Positions 33,708 through 41,957 of a stretch of 64,000 bases of DNA are shown here, one piece after another. The notes under the pieces are model-generated. The model was not told the origin of the DNA, searched no databases, and saw nothing but the letters and a program-made list of their open reading frames with translations. Each line of letters begins with the position of its first letter. Position 1 is the first letter of the stretch. A program made the position numbers and the translations under genes. Location of the stretch: positions 471,769 to 535,768 of the forward strand of contig NZ_JNFB01000012.1 of NCBI RefSeq assembly GCF_000766145.1, given 5' to 3'. The stretch is from Paenilisteria newyorkensis. Its GTDB lineage: Bacteria > Bacillota > Bacilli > Lactobacillales > Listeriaceae.

Positions 33708-33777
33708 TGCGAGAATGAGTTCAGGACAAACAGAGGGGTAATGCGAAATGTACCTATGCTACACTCGATGAAACGCG

Positions 33778-33838
33778 AATCGAGCGAAAGCGTTTGTATT
33801 CTGCCAAATACGTAGAATGCGAGCGGTTGCCGCCGATT
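33778..33838. repeat. Repeat element E3 (minimal form) inside the hflX leader
   Basis: Left arm 33778-33802 contains AATCGAGCGAAAGCGTTTG, exactly as in E1, E6 and E7. The right arm 33814-33838 pairs with it over 25 bases with G-U pairs, and only 11 bases form the loop. No internal blocks are present. It lies between the leader ORF and the leader terminator, so it is part of the transcribed leader. Confidence 0.85.
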
Positions 33839-33960
33839 CCCTCGAAGTATGCGCTGAACTAGACACGGGATTGGTCTGCCTTTCACGAAGGGAACCCTAA
33901 AACTAAATATTTTCGCGTACCTAGATTTTTTCTTAGGATGCGTGTCGATATTGACGGGGG

Positions 33961-33987
33961 AGCAGATGAATTGTCTGCTTCTTTTTG
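33961..33987 (+). terminator. Leader terminator upstream of hflX
   Basis: AGCAGAT/GTCTGCT seven-pair stem, five-base loop, then TCTTTTT. It lies about 90 bases before the hflX start and would stop transcription unless relieved. Confidence 0.75.
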
Positions 33988-34075
33988 CTGTGCCTAGAAC
34001 TTCCTATTTTGGGGCACTGGCCGTCTCTATTTCCCTCGCACGTGTAAAAATAAAAAAACACTGGAGGAATGAACA

Positions 34076-35347
34076 ATGACTAGAACAGCGATATTAGTAG
34101 GAATTACCATGCAACAAGCCGATTTTGAGTACTCGATGGCGGAGCTTGCCAATTTGGCAGAGGCGAACGCAATTGAACCTGTTGGCGAAATTACACAAAA
34201 ATTGGATCGCAAAAATAAAGCAACCTATGTAGGAAAAGGAAAAGTGGATGAAATCAAGAGCTTGGCGGATTATGAAGATGTCGACCTCGTTATTTTTAAT
34301 GATGAGTTGGCGCCTTCGCAAATTCGCAATTTAGAAGAACTGCTGGAAATTGAAGTGATGGACCGGACGCGACTTATTTTAGATATTTTTGCGGAGCGGG
34401 CGAAAACGAGAGAGGCGCAGCTGCAAGTCCAGGTTGCCCGTTTGAAATATGAATTGCCGCGGGTTGTTGGTCAAGGGGAAGGCATGGATCAGCAAAGCGG
34501 AAAAGGTGGACTGAAAAACCGTGGTGCTGGGGAAACGAAGCTTGAAATGGATCGGCGCCGGATTAAAAATCAAATCAGTCAGCTGAATAAGGAATTGGAC
34601 GGTCTCGTGGCGGAACGGCAAGTACAGCGTCGTCAGAGACAGAAAAATGAGATTCCTGTCGTGTCGCTTGTGGGGTATACAAATGCCGGCAAGTCGACAA
34701 TCATGAATGCGATGGTCACTGCGCACAGCCAGACGGCGAACAAACAGGTTTTTGAGAAGGATATGTTGTTTGCAACGCTTGAGACGAGTGTTCGCGAAAT
34801 TGTGTTACCGGACAAAAAACAGTTTTTGCTCACGGATACAGTTGGTTTTGTTAGTAAATTGCCGCATAATTTAGTGAAGGCTTTCCGTTCGACGCTGGAA
34901 GAAGCCGCGGAAGCAGATGTGTTGATTCACGTTGTCGATGTGTCGCATGAACATTTTGATGCGATGATAAAAACCACGGAGGAAACGCTGGCGGAACTCG
35001 ATATTACGGACCGTCCTATCATTTTTGCATATAATAAAGCGGATTTGGCGACGAACGTGATGTTCCCGAGACGCGAGGGCGATAGCTTATACTTGTCTGC
35101 ACGAGAGGACACGGGGCTTGAATTGCTGATTGAGATGATTAAAGAGCACGTGTTTAATGACTATAAAACGGTGACTTTCGTAATTCCGTTTGATCGCGGG
35201 GATGTGGTTTCCTATTTGAACGAAAACGCAGATGTGCTGGAAACGGCTTACGAAAACGAGGGAACGGTTCTGCGCGTAAATGCCCAGGAATCAGATCGGA
35301 TGAAATATGCCGCATTTATCAGTGAGGATACTCAAAAAGAAGGCTAA
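34076..35347 (+). CDS. hflX: HflX-type ribosome-splitting GTPase (HflXr)
   Basis: A 423-residue GTPase that binds the 50S E-site region and splits stalled ribosomes. An HflX N-terminal domain (about 1-190, with VGKGKVDEIK and the linker GQGEGMDQQSGKGG) precedes the GTPase domain. G1 is GYTNAGKST, G3 LTDTVGFVSKLP and G4 AYNKADL; a short C-terminal domain follows. The ribosome site GGAGG is well placed. The gene order hflX, metallophosphoesterase, lipoate ligase matches lmo0762-lmo0764, so this should be the antibiotic-induced copy HflXr that protects against macrolides and lincosamides, rather than the housekeeping copy. The regulated leader upstream supports that. Confidence 0.9.
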   Translation: MTRTAILVGITMQQADFEYSMAELANLAEANAIEPVGEITQKLDRKNKATYVGKGKVDEIKSLADYEDVDLVIFNDELAPSQIRNLEELLEIEVMDRTRLILDIFAERAKTREAQLQVQVARLKYELPRVVGQGEGMDQQSGKGGLKNRGAGETKLEMDRRRIKNQISQLNKELDGLVAERQVQRRQRQKNEIPVVSLVGYTNAGKSTIMNAMVTAHSQTANKQVFEKDMLFATLETSVREIVLPDKKQFLLTDTVGFVSKLPHNLVKAFRSTLEEAAEADVLIHVVDVSHEHFDAMIKTTEETLAELDITDRPIIFAYNKADLATNVMFPRREGDSLYLSAREDTGLELLIEMIKEHVFNDYKTVTFVIPFDRGDVVSYLNENADVLETAYENEGTVLRVNAQESDRMKYAAFISEDTQKEG

Positions 35348-35397
35348 GAAGCGATTTCTTTGTTATAATGGGGAAAAAGATGTGAAGGATAGAAGCT

Positions 35398-36267
35398 ATG
35401 AAAAATAATTTTTTGAAGGTTACAGGTTTTGCCGCGATTGCTTTTACAGGCTATGCGTATTGGTCAACGAAGCAGCTCAAAACGACGGATTACAACATTG
35501 TTTCGGCGAAAATTGCACCGGAGTTGGATGGATTTCGGATTTTGCAATTATCGGATGTGCACGGCGATACGTTTGGGCGTTATAATCATCGGTTGATCAA
35601 GAAGATTTGGGCGATTGATCCGGATATCATTGTCGTGACAGGCGATTTGCTAGATGGCGATGAGGGTATTAATACGGCGATAACATTGATGCGCAAGCTT
35701 GCACGACGTTACCCAATTTATTATGTGACGGGCAATCACGAGGCACGAAGCGCGAATTTGGAAGACTTGTTGCCAGAATTAGATAAAGCTGGGATTACCT
35801 ATTTGAAAAATCAACATGTGTACATCGAGCGTGACGGGAAATCGTTTGCTTTAGCGGGTATTGATGACCCAAGTATGTTGATTCAGAAGCCGCACCAGCT
35901 TACTTTTGCTGAAGAAATTGCGCGTGAGGAAGAAATTGTAGCGACGGAAATCGAGGAAGCAACGACCGGGATTCCAGATTCTATATTTACCTTTTTATTA
36001 TCTCATCGACCTGAAAAATGGCCATTATATCAACAAGCGCCAGTTGATCTCGTTTGTTGTGGACATGCGCATGGCGGGCAAGTACGATTACCTTTTACAG
36101 AAGGTTTGTACGCGCCACATCAAGGTTTGATGCCGAAATGGACCGCGGGATTGAAAGAAGCGAAGGGAAAAGCGATGATTATTAGCCGCGGAGTTGGGAA
36201 CGCCACACTTGTACCGCGCGTTTTCAATGAGCCGGATTTACCAATCATCATATTACGACATAAATAA
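35398..36267 (+). CDS. Membrane-associated metallophosphoesterase (YkuE-like)
   Basis: A 289-residue calcineurin-like phosphoesterase. A short N-terminal hydrophobic segment (about residues 5-22) anchors or exports it. The metal motifs are complete: QLSDVHGDTFG (a variant of DxHxG), VTGDLLDG (GDxxD), YVTGNHEA (GNHE) and CCGHAHGGQVRLP (GHxHGGQ). The family includes YkuE-type and UDP-diacylglucosamine or lipid-linked phosphate hydrolases; the substrate here is unknown. AAGGA is eight bases before ATG, 50 bases after hflX, so read-through from the regulated leader is possible. Confidence 0.88.
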   Translation: MKNNFLKVTGFAAIAFTGYAYWSTKQLKTTDYNIVSAKIAPELDGFRILQLSDVHGDTFGRYNHRLIKKIWAIDPDIIVVTGDLLDGDEGINTAITLMRKLARRYPIYYVTGNHEARSANLEDLLPELDKAGITYLKNQHVYIERDGKSFALAGIDDPSMLIQKPHQLTFAEEIAREEEIVATEIEEATTGIPDSIFTFLLSHRPEKWPLYQQAPVDLVCCGHAHGGQVRLPFTEGLYAPHQGLMPKWTAGLKEAKGKAMIISRGVGNATLVPRVFNEPDLPIIILRHK

Positions 36268-36271
36268 CAAG

Positions 36272-36318
36272 AAAGGACTCGAGGCACAGAGAAAGAACTG
36301 TTGTTTCGGGTCCTTTTA
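36272..36318 (+). terminator. Probable terminator before the lipoate ligase gene
   Basis: AAAGGACTCGAG pairs with TTCGGGTCCTTTT across a 20-base loop; the T-run is short (four). The ATG at 36318 overlaps the end of this stem, which argues against it as a start codon. Confidence 0.6.
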
Positions 36319-36335
36319 TGGATGGAGAGAAGTCA

Positions 36336-37325
36336 GTGATTTATATTGATACGAAAGATTGTTTAGATCAGACCGAAAATTTTGCAATAGAAGAGTTTGC
36401 GTTGCGCCAAATGGATGCGAATGAGACGTACGTGATGTTTTACAGAATGCATCCGACCGTGATTGTTGGGAAGAATCAGAATACGTTAGCCGAGATTAAC
36501 CAGGCCTATATCGATGAGCATGATATCCCGGTTTTGCGCAGGCTTTCCGGTGGTGGCGCGGTTTATAACGATGAAGGCAATATCAGTTTTAGCATAATCA
36601 CGAAAGATGACGGGGCAAGTTTTAATAATTTTGAGCGATTTACAAAGCCGGTCATTGATGCGCTGATTGAGCTTGGCGTGGACGCGAAATTGAGCGGTCG
36701 CAATGACATTGAAGTTGCAGGCAAAAAAATATCTGGAAACGCACAGTTCGCAACGGGTGGCAGGCTATACAGTCACGGAACGCTACTATTTGACGTGAAC
36801 CTGGCTAATGTGGAAAAAGCGCTCCGTGTGAATCCGCTAAAACTACAAGCAAAAGGCGTGAAATCCGTTCGGTCGCGTGTGACGAATATACGTGAACACT
36901 TGCGCGAAGATATGGATATCAACGCATTCCGAGAAGTCTTGCTACAATCCATTTTCCAAACAGCAGAAATACCAACCTATCGTTTTTCAGAAGCCGACTG
37001 GACGCAGATTCGTAAAATTCAAAAAGAACGCTATCAAAATTGGGATTGGAATTACGGAAAATCACCTAAGTTCAACGTTAAAAATGAGCAAAAATTCCCT
37101 GGTGGACTAGTAGAAATACGTTTTCAAGTCGAAAAAGGACGGATTACAATAGCGCAAATTTTCGGCGATTTTTTCGCGACAGGAGATATACAGGAAGTGG
37201 AAAATAAGTTGCTAGGAGTCGCTTACACACGAGACACGCTAGATGATTTTTTAGAAGGAATTAATGTGCCGCTTTATTTTGGCGAAGTCACAAAAGAAGA
37301 ACTTCAAACGATTATTTTTCAGTGA
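36336..37325 (+). CDS. lplA: Lipoate-protein ligase A
   Basis: A 329-residue enzyme that activates free lipoate with ATP and attaches it to E2 or GcvH proteins. The family signature RLSGGGAVYNDEGNISFSI (shared with biotin ligases), then GRNDIEVAGKKISGNAQ with the catalytic Lys, and the C-terminal accessory domain are present. The gene follows hflX and the phosphoesterase as lplA2 (lmo0764) does in L. monocytogenes. GTG 36336, six bases after GGAGAG, is preferred over ATG 36318, which lies at the terminator end without a ribosome site. Confidence 0.93.
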   Translation: MIYIDTKDCLDQTENFAIEEFALRQMDANETYVMFYRMHPTVIVGKNQNTLAEINQAYIDEHDIPVLRRLSGGGAVYNDEGNISFSIITKDDGASFNNFERFTKPVIDALIELGVDAKLSGRNDIEVAGKKISGNAQFATGGRLYSHGTLLFDVNLANVEKALRVNPLKLQAKGVKSVRSRVTNIREHLREDMDINAFREVLLQSIFQTAEIPTYRFSEADWTQIRKIQKERYQNWDWNYGKSPKFNVKNEQKFPGGLVEIRFQVEKGRITIAQIFGDFFATGDIQEVENKLLGVAYTRDTLDDFLEGINVPLYFGEVTKEELQTIIFQ

Positions 37326-37415
37326 AATTTCGAATCTAAGTCTTAGGTATGATGTATTGCACAGTAGCTGTATGTTAGACTATGTCTATAAACTAAAGAA
37401 GGCAGGGAATAAAAT

Positions 37416-38036
37416 ATGTGGAAAAAAATTAGTGTAATTGCAATGACGACGGTGATGGTAGGAACGCTCGCAGCTTGTGGGGATGACGATGCAAAAGATA
37501 ATAATAATTCGAACAATACGCAACAAACAACAGATTCAGGGACAAACAGCAATTCCAATTCGAACACATCGACAACCGATTTGAATAACAAGAAATTTTC
37601 GATGAGCTACACAGATGCAGTAGAAATATTCAAAAATAAACATCCAGAGACAGACATAACCTCCATTGAATTATCACAAGAACTTGGGAAATTTGTCTAC
37701 ACGATTGATGGTGTCGATGATTCCAACGAGTTTGAAATGAAATTCGATGCAGATACAAAAGCTATTTTACAAGATAATAATGAAAAATTGGACGCTGAAG
37801 ATGCAAACGGAAAAGAACGGGCAAACGAAAAGCTTGACTTGACAGGCATTAAAACACCACAAGAAGCGATGACAGTAGCGCTTAAACAACAAGCTGGAAC
37901 AGTGAAAGAATGGACGATTGAGCGTGAGTTAAACCAAACATATTTCAGCGTTCAAATCATGAACGGAAATCAAGAAGTTGAGGTGAAATTAGACTCTAAA
38001 ACCTTGGAAGTATTATCCACCGAACAAGACGACTAA
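37416..38036 (+). CDS. Lipoprotein with PepSY-like repeats
   Basis: A 206-residue lipoprotein: signal peptide with lipobox LAAC (Cys21), an Asn/Ser/Thr-rich linker (about 22-57), then two similar alpha-beta modules. SYTDAVEIFKNKHPETDITSIEL and TPQEAMTVALKQQAGTVKEWTIE each lead into a two- to three-strand sheet, the pattern of PepSY domains. These are thought to regulate or inhibit extracellular proteases or bind cations. The ribosome site is weak (CAGGGA). It stands alone and repeat E4 follows five bases after its stop. Confidence 0.82.
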   Translation: MWKKISVIAMTTVMVGTLAACGDDDAKDNNNSNNTQQTTDSGTNSNSNSNTSTTDLNNKKFSMSYTDAVEIFKNKHPETDITSIELSQELGKFVYTIDGVDDSNEFEMKFDADTKAILQDNNEKLDAEDANGKERANEKLDLTGIKTPQEAMTVALKQQAGTVKEWTIERELNQTYFSVQIMNGNQEVEVKLDSKTLEVLSTEQDD

Positions 38037-38040
38037 GGGC

Positions 38041-38180
38041 TCAGCGCGCCAGTAAACGCTCATTGTTGTGGCTATTCGAAGTGGAACTGGGTTAGAGCCT
38101 CAATATGCAGTAGAACGAAGTGAGACTGCCATCCTTTAAGCGCTTTTGCCTAAGATCTAAGCATTTGCTGGCTCGCTGAT
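38041..38180. repeat. Repeat element E4 (second internal block only)
   Basis: Arms TCAGCGCGCCAGTAAACGCT (38041-38060) and 38161-38180 pair at about 17 of 20 positions. The interior (TTGTTGTGG...TAGAGCCTCAATATGCA...TGCCATCCT) matches the block of E5, E6 and E7 that E2 lacks. Arms end with AAACGCT/AGCATTT as in E2, although the outer arm bases differ. Confidence 0.8.
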
Positions 38181-38240
38181 GTTTGGCGACACGGAAGTGG
38201 CGTATAGGGCTATCGAAGATAGCTTGAAAATATACAGTAG

Positions 38241-38290
38241 CAAGAATCACGAACTATTTTTATTAATAGGGTGTGATTCTTGTTTTTTTT
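38241..38290 (+). terminator. Strong terminator downstream of element E4
   Basis: CAAGAATCAC pairs perfectly with GTGATTCTTG, with an inner CTATT/AATAG stem, followed by eight T. It lies 200 bases past the lipoprotein stop, so the lipoprotein transcript probably runs through E4 before ending here. The remaining gap (38181-38240 and 38291-38387) shows nothing else. Confidence 0.85.
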
Positions 38291-38387
38291 ATGGATTAAC
38301 CAGTCATATTCTTCTGCTTATACTCCCCATTTTTTATGGTCTGTGGCTTTTATTATTTGGCTTTACGTGATAAACTAGGATGAAAGA

Positions 38388-39161
38388 ATGAGAAGGAATG
38401 AGTGTTGGTTTATGGCGGGGGAAAAGCTGATTCGGTTTTACCGGACGAAACTTAGTAATTATAACTTAATATATGGATTTATGACGCAGCGGATTTGGCT
38501 TTTTTGCTTGCTGATGATTCTTTTGTTGGCTTTACCGAATGCTTTTGGCTTGGCTTTTGGTGCCAGCGGACTCTGGATTGGGCTTATTGGGTATGCGGTG
38601 CTTTTTTTGCTTTTTTATTACCTACTGATTGTTAGAAAAGCACGGAGGGAACTGTGGAAAAGGTATCATATACGTGATTTTAAGAAATTGCATATGTTGA
38701 AGCTTTGTTTACTGCGGAATTATTTGGCGCGCAATGGGTTCGCTTCCCCGGAGGAATTAGGGACGTTGCAAAAGGTGCTGGAAGAGGACGATGCGTTTCT
38801 AACGAAGACTTTTACTATAAAAAATATGGCAGCTTTGCTCGTGATTCTTATTTTTGCAGCGCTTGGTGCGGTGTTTATTTTGGAGGCCAGTCCTGAGGGG
38901 CATCGTATTTTTCTAGCAGGAATGATGGCTTTATTTGTGCTATTTTTGGCGGCGGCTTTGCGTATTATCGGGTATGTGGTTTCGCACTTTTTCGAGGCTG
39001 ACAAACGCTTGACGCGGGCTTTGGTGCGGGATATGCAGGAGCTTAGCGCGAGTTATATTATGGAGCAGAACACGGCGTATCAACCATATCGTGAAATGGA
39101 GTTAGTGATCGCGAACAATGATATTTTAAAAGAAATCATTGATGGAAAAGCGATATTTTAA
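38388..39161 (+). CDS. Membrane protein, unknown function
   Basis: A 257-residue protein with two pairs of membrane helices (about residues 33-55 with 58-80, and 148-168 with 173-198) separated by a charged cytoplasmic region rich in Leu, Lys and Glu, and a soluble C-terminal tail. No family recognised. AGGA lies seven bases before ATG 38388; a later ATG at 38412 is an alternative. The GntR regulator gene starts 14 bases after the stop, so the two are likely cotranscribed. Confidence 0.7.
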   Translation: MRRNECWFMAGEKLIRFYRTKLSNYNLIYGFMTQRIWLFCLLMILLLALPNAFGLAFGASGLWIGLIGYAVLFLLFYYLLIVRKARRELWKRYHIRDFKKLHMLKLCLLRNYLARNGFASPEELGTLQKVLEEDDAFLTKTFTIKNMAALLVILIFAALGAVFILEASPEGHRIFLAGMMALFVLFLAAALRIIGYVVSHFFEADKRLTRALVRDMQELSASYIMEQNTAYQPYREMELVIANNDILKEIIDGKAIF

Positions 39162-39175
39162 AGGGGAGTCAAGGG

Positions 39176-39823
39176 ATGAATAAACCTGGGAATGAAACGC
39201 TGGAAAGTAGGGCGTATCGGATGATTAAGGAGAAGATTCAGCGCGGAGAGTTTCAAGTGGGGCAACGTTTGATTGAAGCGGATGTTTCGCGGGAACTCGA
39301 GTTGAGCAGGACGCCTGTTCGGAAGGCTTTTGCGATGCTGACGGTGGATGGATATTTGGAATTTGAGGATTATAAAGGAGTCATCGTCAAAAACTGCGCG
39401 ATTACAAAAGAACGGTATATTGAAATGCTCGATATTATGGAGTTACTGCTGATAGGCACCATCGATAAATTAGAGGCAAAATCACTTACCTTTTCGAATC
39501 GCCGTGTAGTTGAGAAAGCCGCTGATTTTGTTGGGTTGGAAGAAGCGACGGAGCGTCAATGCATGGAGTATCAGCGCTGGTTCTTGAATGAAATTTTGAG
39601 TTACGCCAAGAATGACTATTATTTGCAGGTGGTCAATCAATTCTACGATGATTTATTGGAGTTTGGTGAGCCAGATGTGTTTCAATCCGCAACCAAGCTC
39701 TTCGACAGAACAATCGATAATTACGTAGCTTGCGGTCGTGCGATGGAGTCGCGTGATTATGCCGAGGCGCGCGCAATTGTGAAGCAAATTATTAACGATC
39801 GGATTCTATTTATTTTCAGATAA
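39176..39823 (+). CDS. GntR family transcriptional regulator (FadR/FCD type)
   Basis: A 215-residue DNA-binding protein. The winged helix-turn-helix occupies residues about 8-72 (SRAYRMIKEKIQRGEFQVGQRL, then ELSRTPVRKAFAMLTVDGYL). The C-terminal all-helical part (about 80-215) has the length and periodicity of FCD effector domains, though the usual metal-binding His/Asp pattern is not evident. AAAGGGGAG precedes ATG. Likely in one transcript with the preceding membrane protein gene; its target and effector are not known. Confidence 0.87.
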   Translation: MNKPGNETLESRAYRMIKEKIQRGEFQVGQRLIEADVSRELELSRTPVRKAFAMLTVDGYLEFEDYKGVIVKNCAITKERYIEMLDIMELLLIGTIDKLEAKSLTFSNRRVVEKAADFVGLEEATERQCMEYQRWFLNEILSYAKNDYYLQVVNQFYDDLLEFGEPDVFQSATKLFDRTIDNYVACGRAMESRDYAEARAIVKQIINDRILFIFR

Positions 39824-39845
39824 AAAAGACAAAAGGAGAATTTAC

Positions 39846-40658
39846 ATGAAGCAATTTATACGGATAAGTTGTGCGATTTTATGCTGTTTCGTAATCGCGG
39901 CATGTGGTCAGAACGAAGCAAAACCGTCAGAACCTGCACCACAAAAGAAACCAGCCCCTGTGACAAAAGAAGAAAAACCGCCAGTGCAACTCGGGACAGA
40001 TAGGAATCCGGATACGTTGCAAATCCCGGTTTTGATGTATCATTCTATCAACACGAATGTGAAAAATAACTTAATTACCCCTCCGAATGAGTTTGACGCG
40101 CAGATGAAATGGCTTGCTGATAATGGCTATCATACGGTGACGCTTGCCGAATTGGATGCGTTGCTTGAAACGGGTAAAAATGTGCCAGATAAGCCAGTTG
40201 TGATAACGTTTGACGACGGCTATCAAGATAATTATACGAATGCTTATCCGATTCTTAAAAAATATGGTTTAAAGGCCAACATTTTCGTGATTACAGATAA
40301 AATCGCTAAAAATAACCATTTTGATGAAGCGGCTTTAAAAGAGATGAGTGCATATGGCATTGAAATGGACAGCCACACGGTGCACCATCACGAATTAAAT
40401 ACGCTTTCCTACGAGGAGCAGTTGAAGGAGTTGCAGGATTCTAAAACCGTTCTTGAGCGTCTGACGGACAAAAAGGTGAACAGCATCTGCTATCCAGTCG
40501 GTCGGTATAATGAGGATACAGTACGCGCCGCAGAGGCAGCAGGATACGCGATGGGATTCACGACAGAACCCGGAAAAGCCAACAAAAATGATGGCATGTA
40601 CACATTACCACGCGTCCGAATGGTTCCTGGGATGTCCATAGAATCCGCAGTCAAATAA
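39846..40658 (+). CDS. Polysaccharide deacetylase lipoprotein
   Basis: A 270-residue cell-surface enzyme. Lipobox VIAAC (Cys20) and a Pro/Lys linker precede a NodB-type carbohydrate esterase 4 domain (about 58-270). IPVLMYHSI opens it; TFDDGYQDN provides the catalytic Asp and metal Asp; MDSHTVHHHEL supplies the His ligands; CYPVGRYN and the late MGFTTEPG complete the site. It probably N- or O-deacetylates peptidoglycan or another wall glycan. AAAGGAG precedes ATG, 22 bases after the GntR gene, so possibly the same operon. Repeat E5 follows. Confidence 0.88.
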   Translation: MKQFIRISCAILCCFVIAACGQNEAKPSEPAPQKKPAPVTKEEKPPVQLGTDRNPDTLQIPVLMYHSINTNVKNNLITPPNEFDAQMKWLADNGYHTVTLAELDALLETGKNVPDKPVVITFDDGYQDNYTNAYPILKKYGLKANIFVITDKIAKNNHFDEAALKEMSAYGIEMDSHTVHHHELNTLSYEEQLKELQDSKTVLERLTDKKVNSICYPVGRYNEDTVRAAEAAGYAMGFTTEPGKANKNDGMYTLPRVRMVPGMSIESAVK

Positions 40659-40669
40659 AAATGGGTATG

Positions 40670-41018
40670 GTAGATGATAACCCAAATAAATCGGCGACAA
40701 GCGTTCGCATTCAGGGGATTTGGCGGACTTCCGGTTCTGCTACGCAATACTTGCTACGCTTAACTTCTTGCATGGTCGAGGAAACTACCCTCTCCCTGCT
40801 TTCAGTCATCACATACACCAGTATGCTCCGCTTTGTTGTGGTTCTTTGAAGCAAGGCGAATTAGAACCTCAATATGCAAAGGAATGGAATGAGTTTGCCA
40901 TCCTCATTCCGCCAAATCCCCTGAATACAAACGCTTTCGCTCGATTTGTGTAAAGCAAAATTTTTCGTCTTACTAAAATGGAGTAAGGCGATTTTGTTTT
41001 ATTTTGAGTTTTGCCTCA
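40670..41018. repeat. Repeat element E5 (full form, inverted relative to E6)
   Basis: Pairable arms about 40685-40727 and 40908-40950 (contains the complement of AATCGAGCGAAAGCGTTTG). Both internal blocks are present: CTTCTTGCATGGTCGAGG...TTTCAGTCA, the CATACACCAGTATG hairpin, then TTGTTGTGGTTCTTTGAAG...CCTCAATATGCA. An outer tail to about 41018 has a CTTAC/GTAAG hairpin. The interior is nearly identical to E6 in reverse. The left end is degenerate (GATAACCC instead of GACATAACCC). It fills the gap between convergent genes. Confidence 0.9.
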
Positions 41019-41029
41019 TCTTTATTTTT

Positions 41030-41791
41030 TTACTTTACAGAAAAGTGTTCATGCAACCAATGAAGTCCAAGTGTTTCAATTTCATCTAATTGCTCCATAA
41101 ACCCATGATCTGCACCGTCTAGCTCGATCATCTTTGTGCCATCTGGGAAAAGTTCCGCGCCCTGCTTCGTAATCTGTGCAAGTTCCTGCTCCAACGCGCC
41201 TTCCGTACCATGAATCACAAGGACCGGACAGTGCACATTTTCTAAAGTCGCGGCCTGATCCATCTCATCAAAATCAGTCAACATCTGCTTATCCAGCACG
41301 ATTTCTGAACGCCAAGGATCATCGACGTAAAACACCATGCTTCCGTTGCATTCACATTGCGCGACCTGCTCTTTTGAAAAATTATCCACGTGTTGATAGG
41401 CAATGGCGCCAGTAACTGGACCAGTCAGCACCATCGTGTCAATGTCTGGCTCGTAACAAGTTAAGGAAAGGCGTCCGCCAAGGCTATGTCCCCAAAAAGC
41501 GAATTTCTTCATTCCTATTTGGTAGCCATATTTTTTAGCTGCCTTTAAATCAGCGACTTGTTTCTCAAAATGGATGGCGGTATCATCGCTTTCTCCGTAG
41601 CCGCCGCAATCGTATGTTAGCACATTATAGCCGTTTTGTTGTAATTTTAAGGCGAAGCGATCGAAGCGCCCGCTCGATGATTTATTGGATAAGAAACCGT
41701 GTGTCATAATGACGATAGACTCGGAAGGAGCGGCATAAAAATGACCAACTAGCGTCAATCCAGCTTCGTTTTTGAATGTGATTCGTTCCAT
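41030..41791 (-). CDS. Alpha/beta-fold hydrolase
   Basis: A 253-residue cytosolic serine hydrolase. HGFLSNKSSSGRFDRFA forms the oxyanion region, FWGHSLGGRLSL carries the nucleophile Ser, VLVIHGTEG leads to the acid residue, and DGADHGF gives the His. It resembles the acyl hydrolase/feruloyl-esterase-like group (lmo0774-like, from memory). AAGGAGG lies before ATG. The substrate is not known. Its stop codon lies 11 bases from element E5. Confidence 0.88.
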   Translation of the reverse strand: MERITFKNEAGLTLVGHFYAAPSESIVIMTHGFLSNKSSSGRFDRFALKLQQNGYNVLTYDCGGYGESDDTAIHFEKQVADLKAAKKYGYQIGMKKFAFWGHSLGGRLSLTCYEPDIDTMVLTGPVTGAIAYQHVDNFSKEQVAQCECNGSMVFYVDDPWRSEIVLDKQMLTDFDEMDQAATLENVHCPVLVIHGTEGALEQELAQITKQGAELFPDGTKMIELDGADHGFMEQLDEIETLGLHWLHEHFSVK

Positions 41792-41895
41792 TTTTAATCC
41801 TCCTTACAATATCCAAGTAAAGTACTATGTTTTAACTGTAACGCCAAATGAGGAATTTTTCAAGTAATAATTACTTAAGTTCGTGTGTTTTTGCT

Positions 41896-41924
41896 GTTTT
41901 TATGGGCTTGGAACAGGGTATAAT
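41896..41924 (+). promoter_or_regulatory. Promoter of the lipid kinase gene; sigma-B and sigma-A readings possible
   Basis: GTTTTT, 14 bases, then GGGTAT matches the sigma-B consensus of Listeria. TATAAT (41919-41924), overlapping it, is a perfect sigma-A -10 but with a poor -35. Which one is used cannot be decided by eye. Confidence 0.5.
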
Positions 41925-41957
41925 GAGAAGGAGTATATTGAAGGAGTGTGTTACATA

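Larger units (their letters stand above)
33624..34075 (+). promoter_or_regulatory. hflX leader: putative ribosome-mediated attenuator
   Basis: A transcribed gap of about 450 bases with, in order, the 16-codon ORF; a GGACAA segment (33722-33727) complementary to TTGTCC just before the ORF start; element E3; a hairpin built on CCTAG/CTTAGG (33918-33941); and a terminator at 33961. The downstream segment GTGCC...GGCAC (about 33991-34018) could be an alternative pairing partner. The design points to drug-dependent read-through into hflX; the actual alternative folds were not computed. Confidence 0.6.

Noticed and set aside
33632..33886. 84-codon minus-strand frame in the hflX leader.
   Set aside because: Runs antisense through the leader ORF and repeat E3 with no ribosome site; the sense-strand features explain the region better.
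38179..38370. 63-codon plus-strand frame after element E4.
   Set aside because: Crosses the strong terminator at 38241-38290 and has no ribosome site.
40720..40953. A 77-codon frame nearly identical in sequence to frames at 44212-44502 and 44373-44606, looking like a small multicopy protein family.
   Set aside because: The frames lie entirely inside repeats E5 and E6, run over arms and hairpins, have no ribosome site, and exist because the DNA is repeated. Element E7 breaks the same frame.
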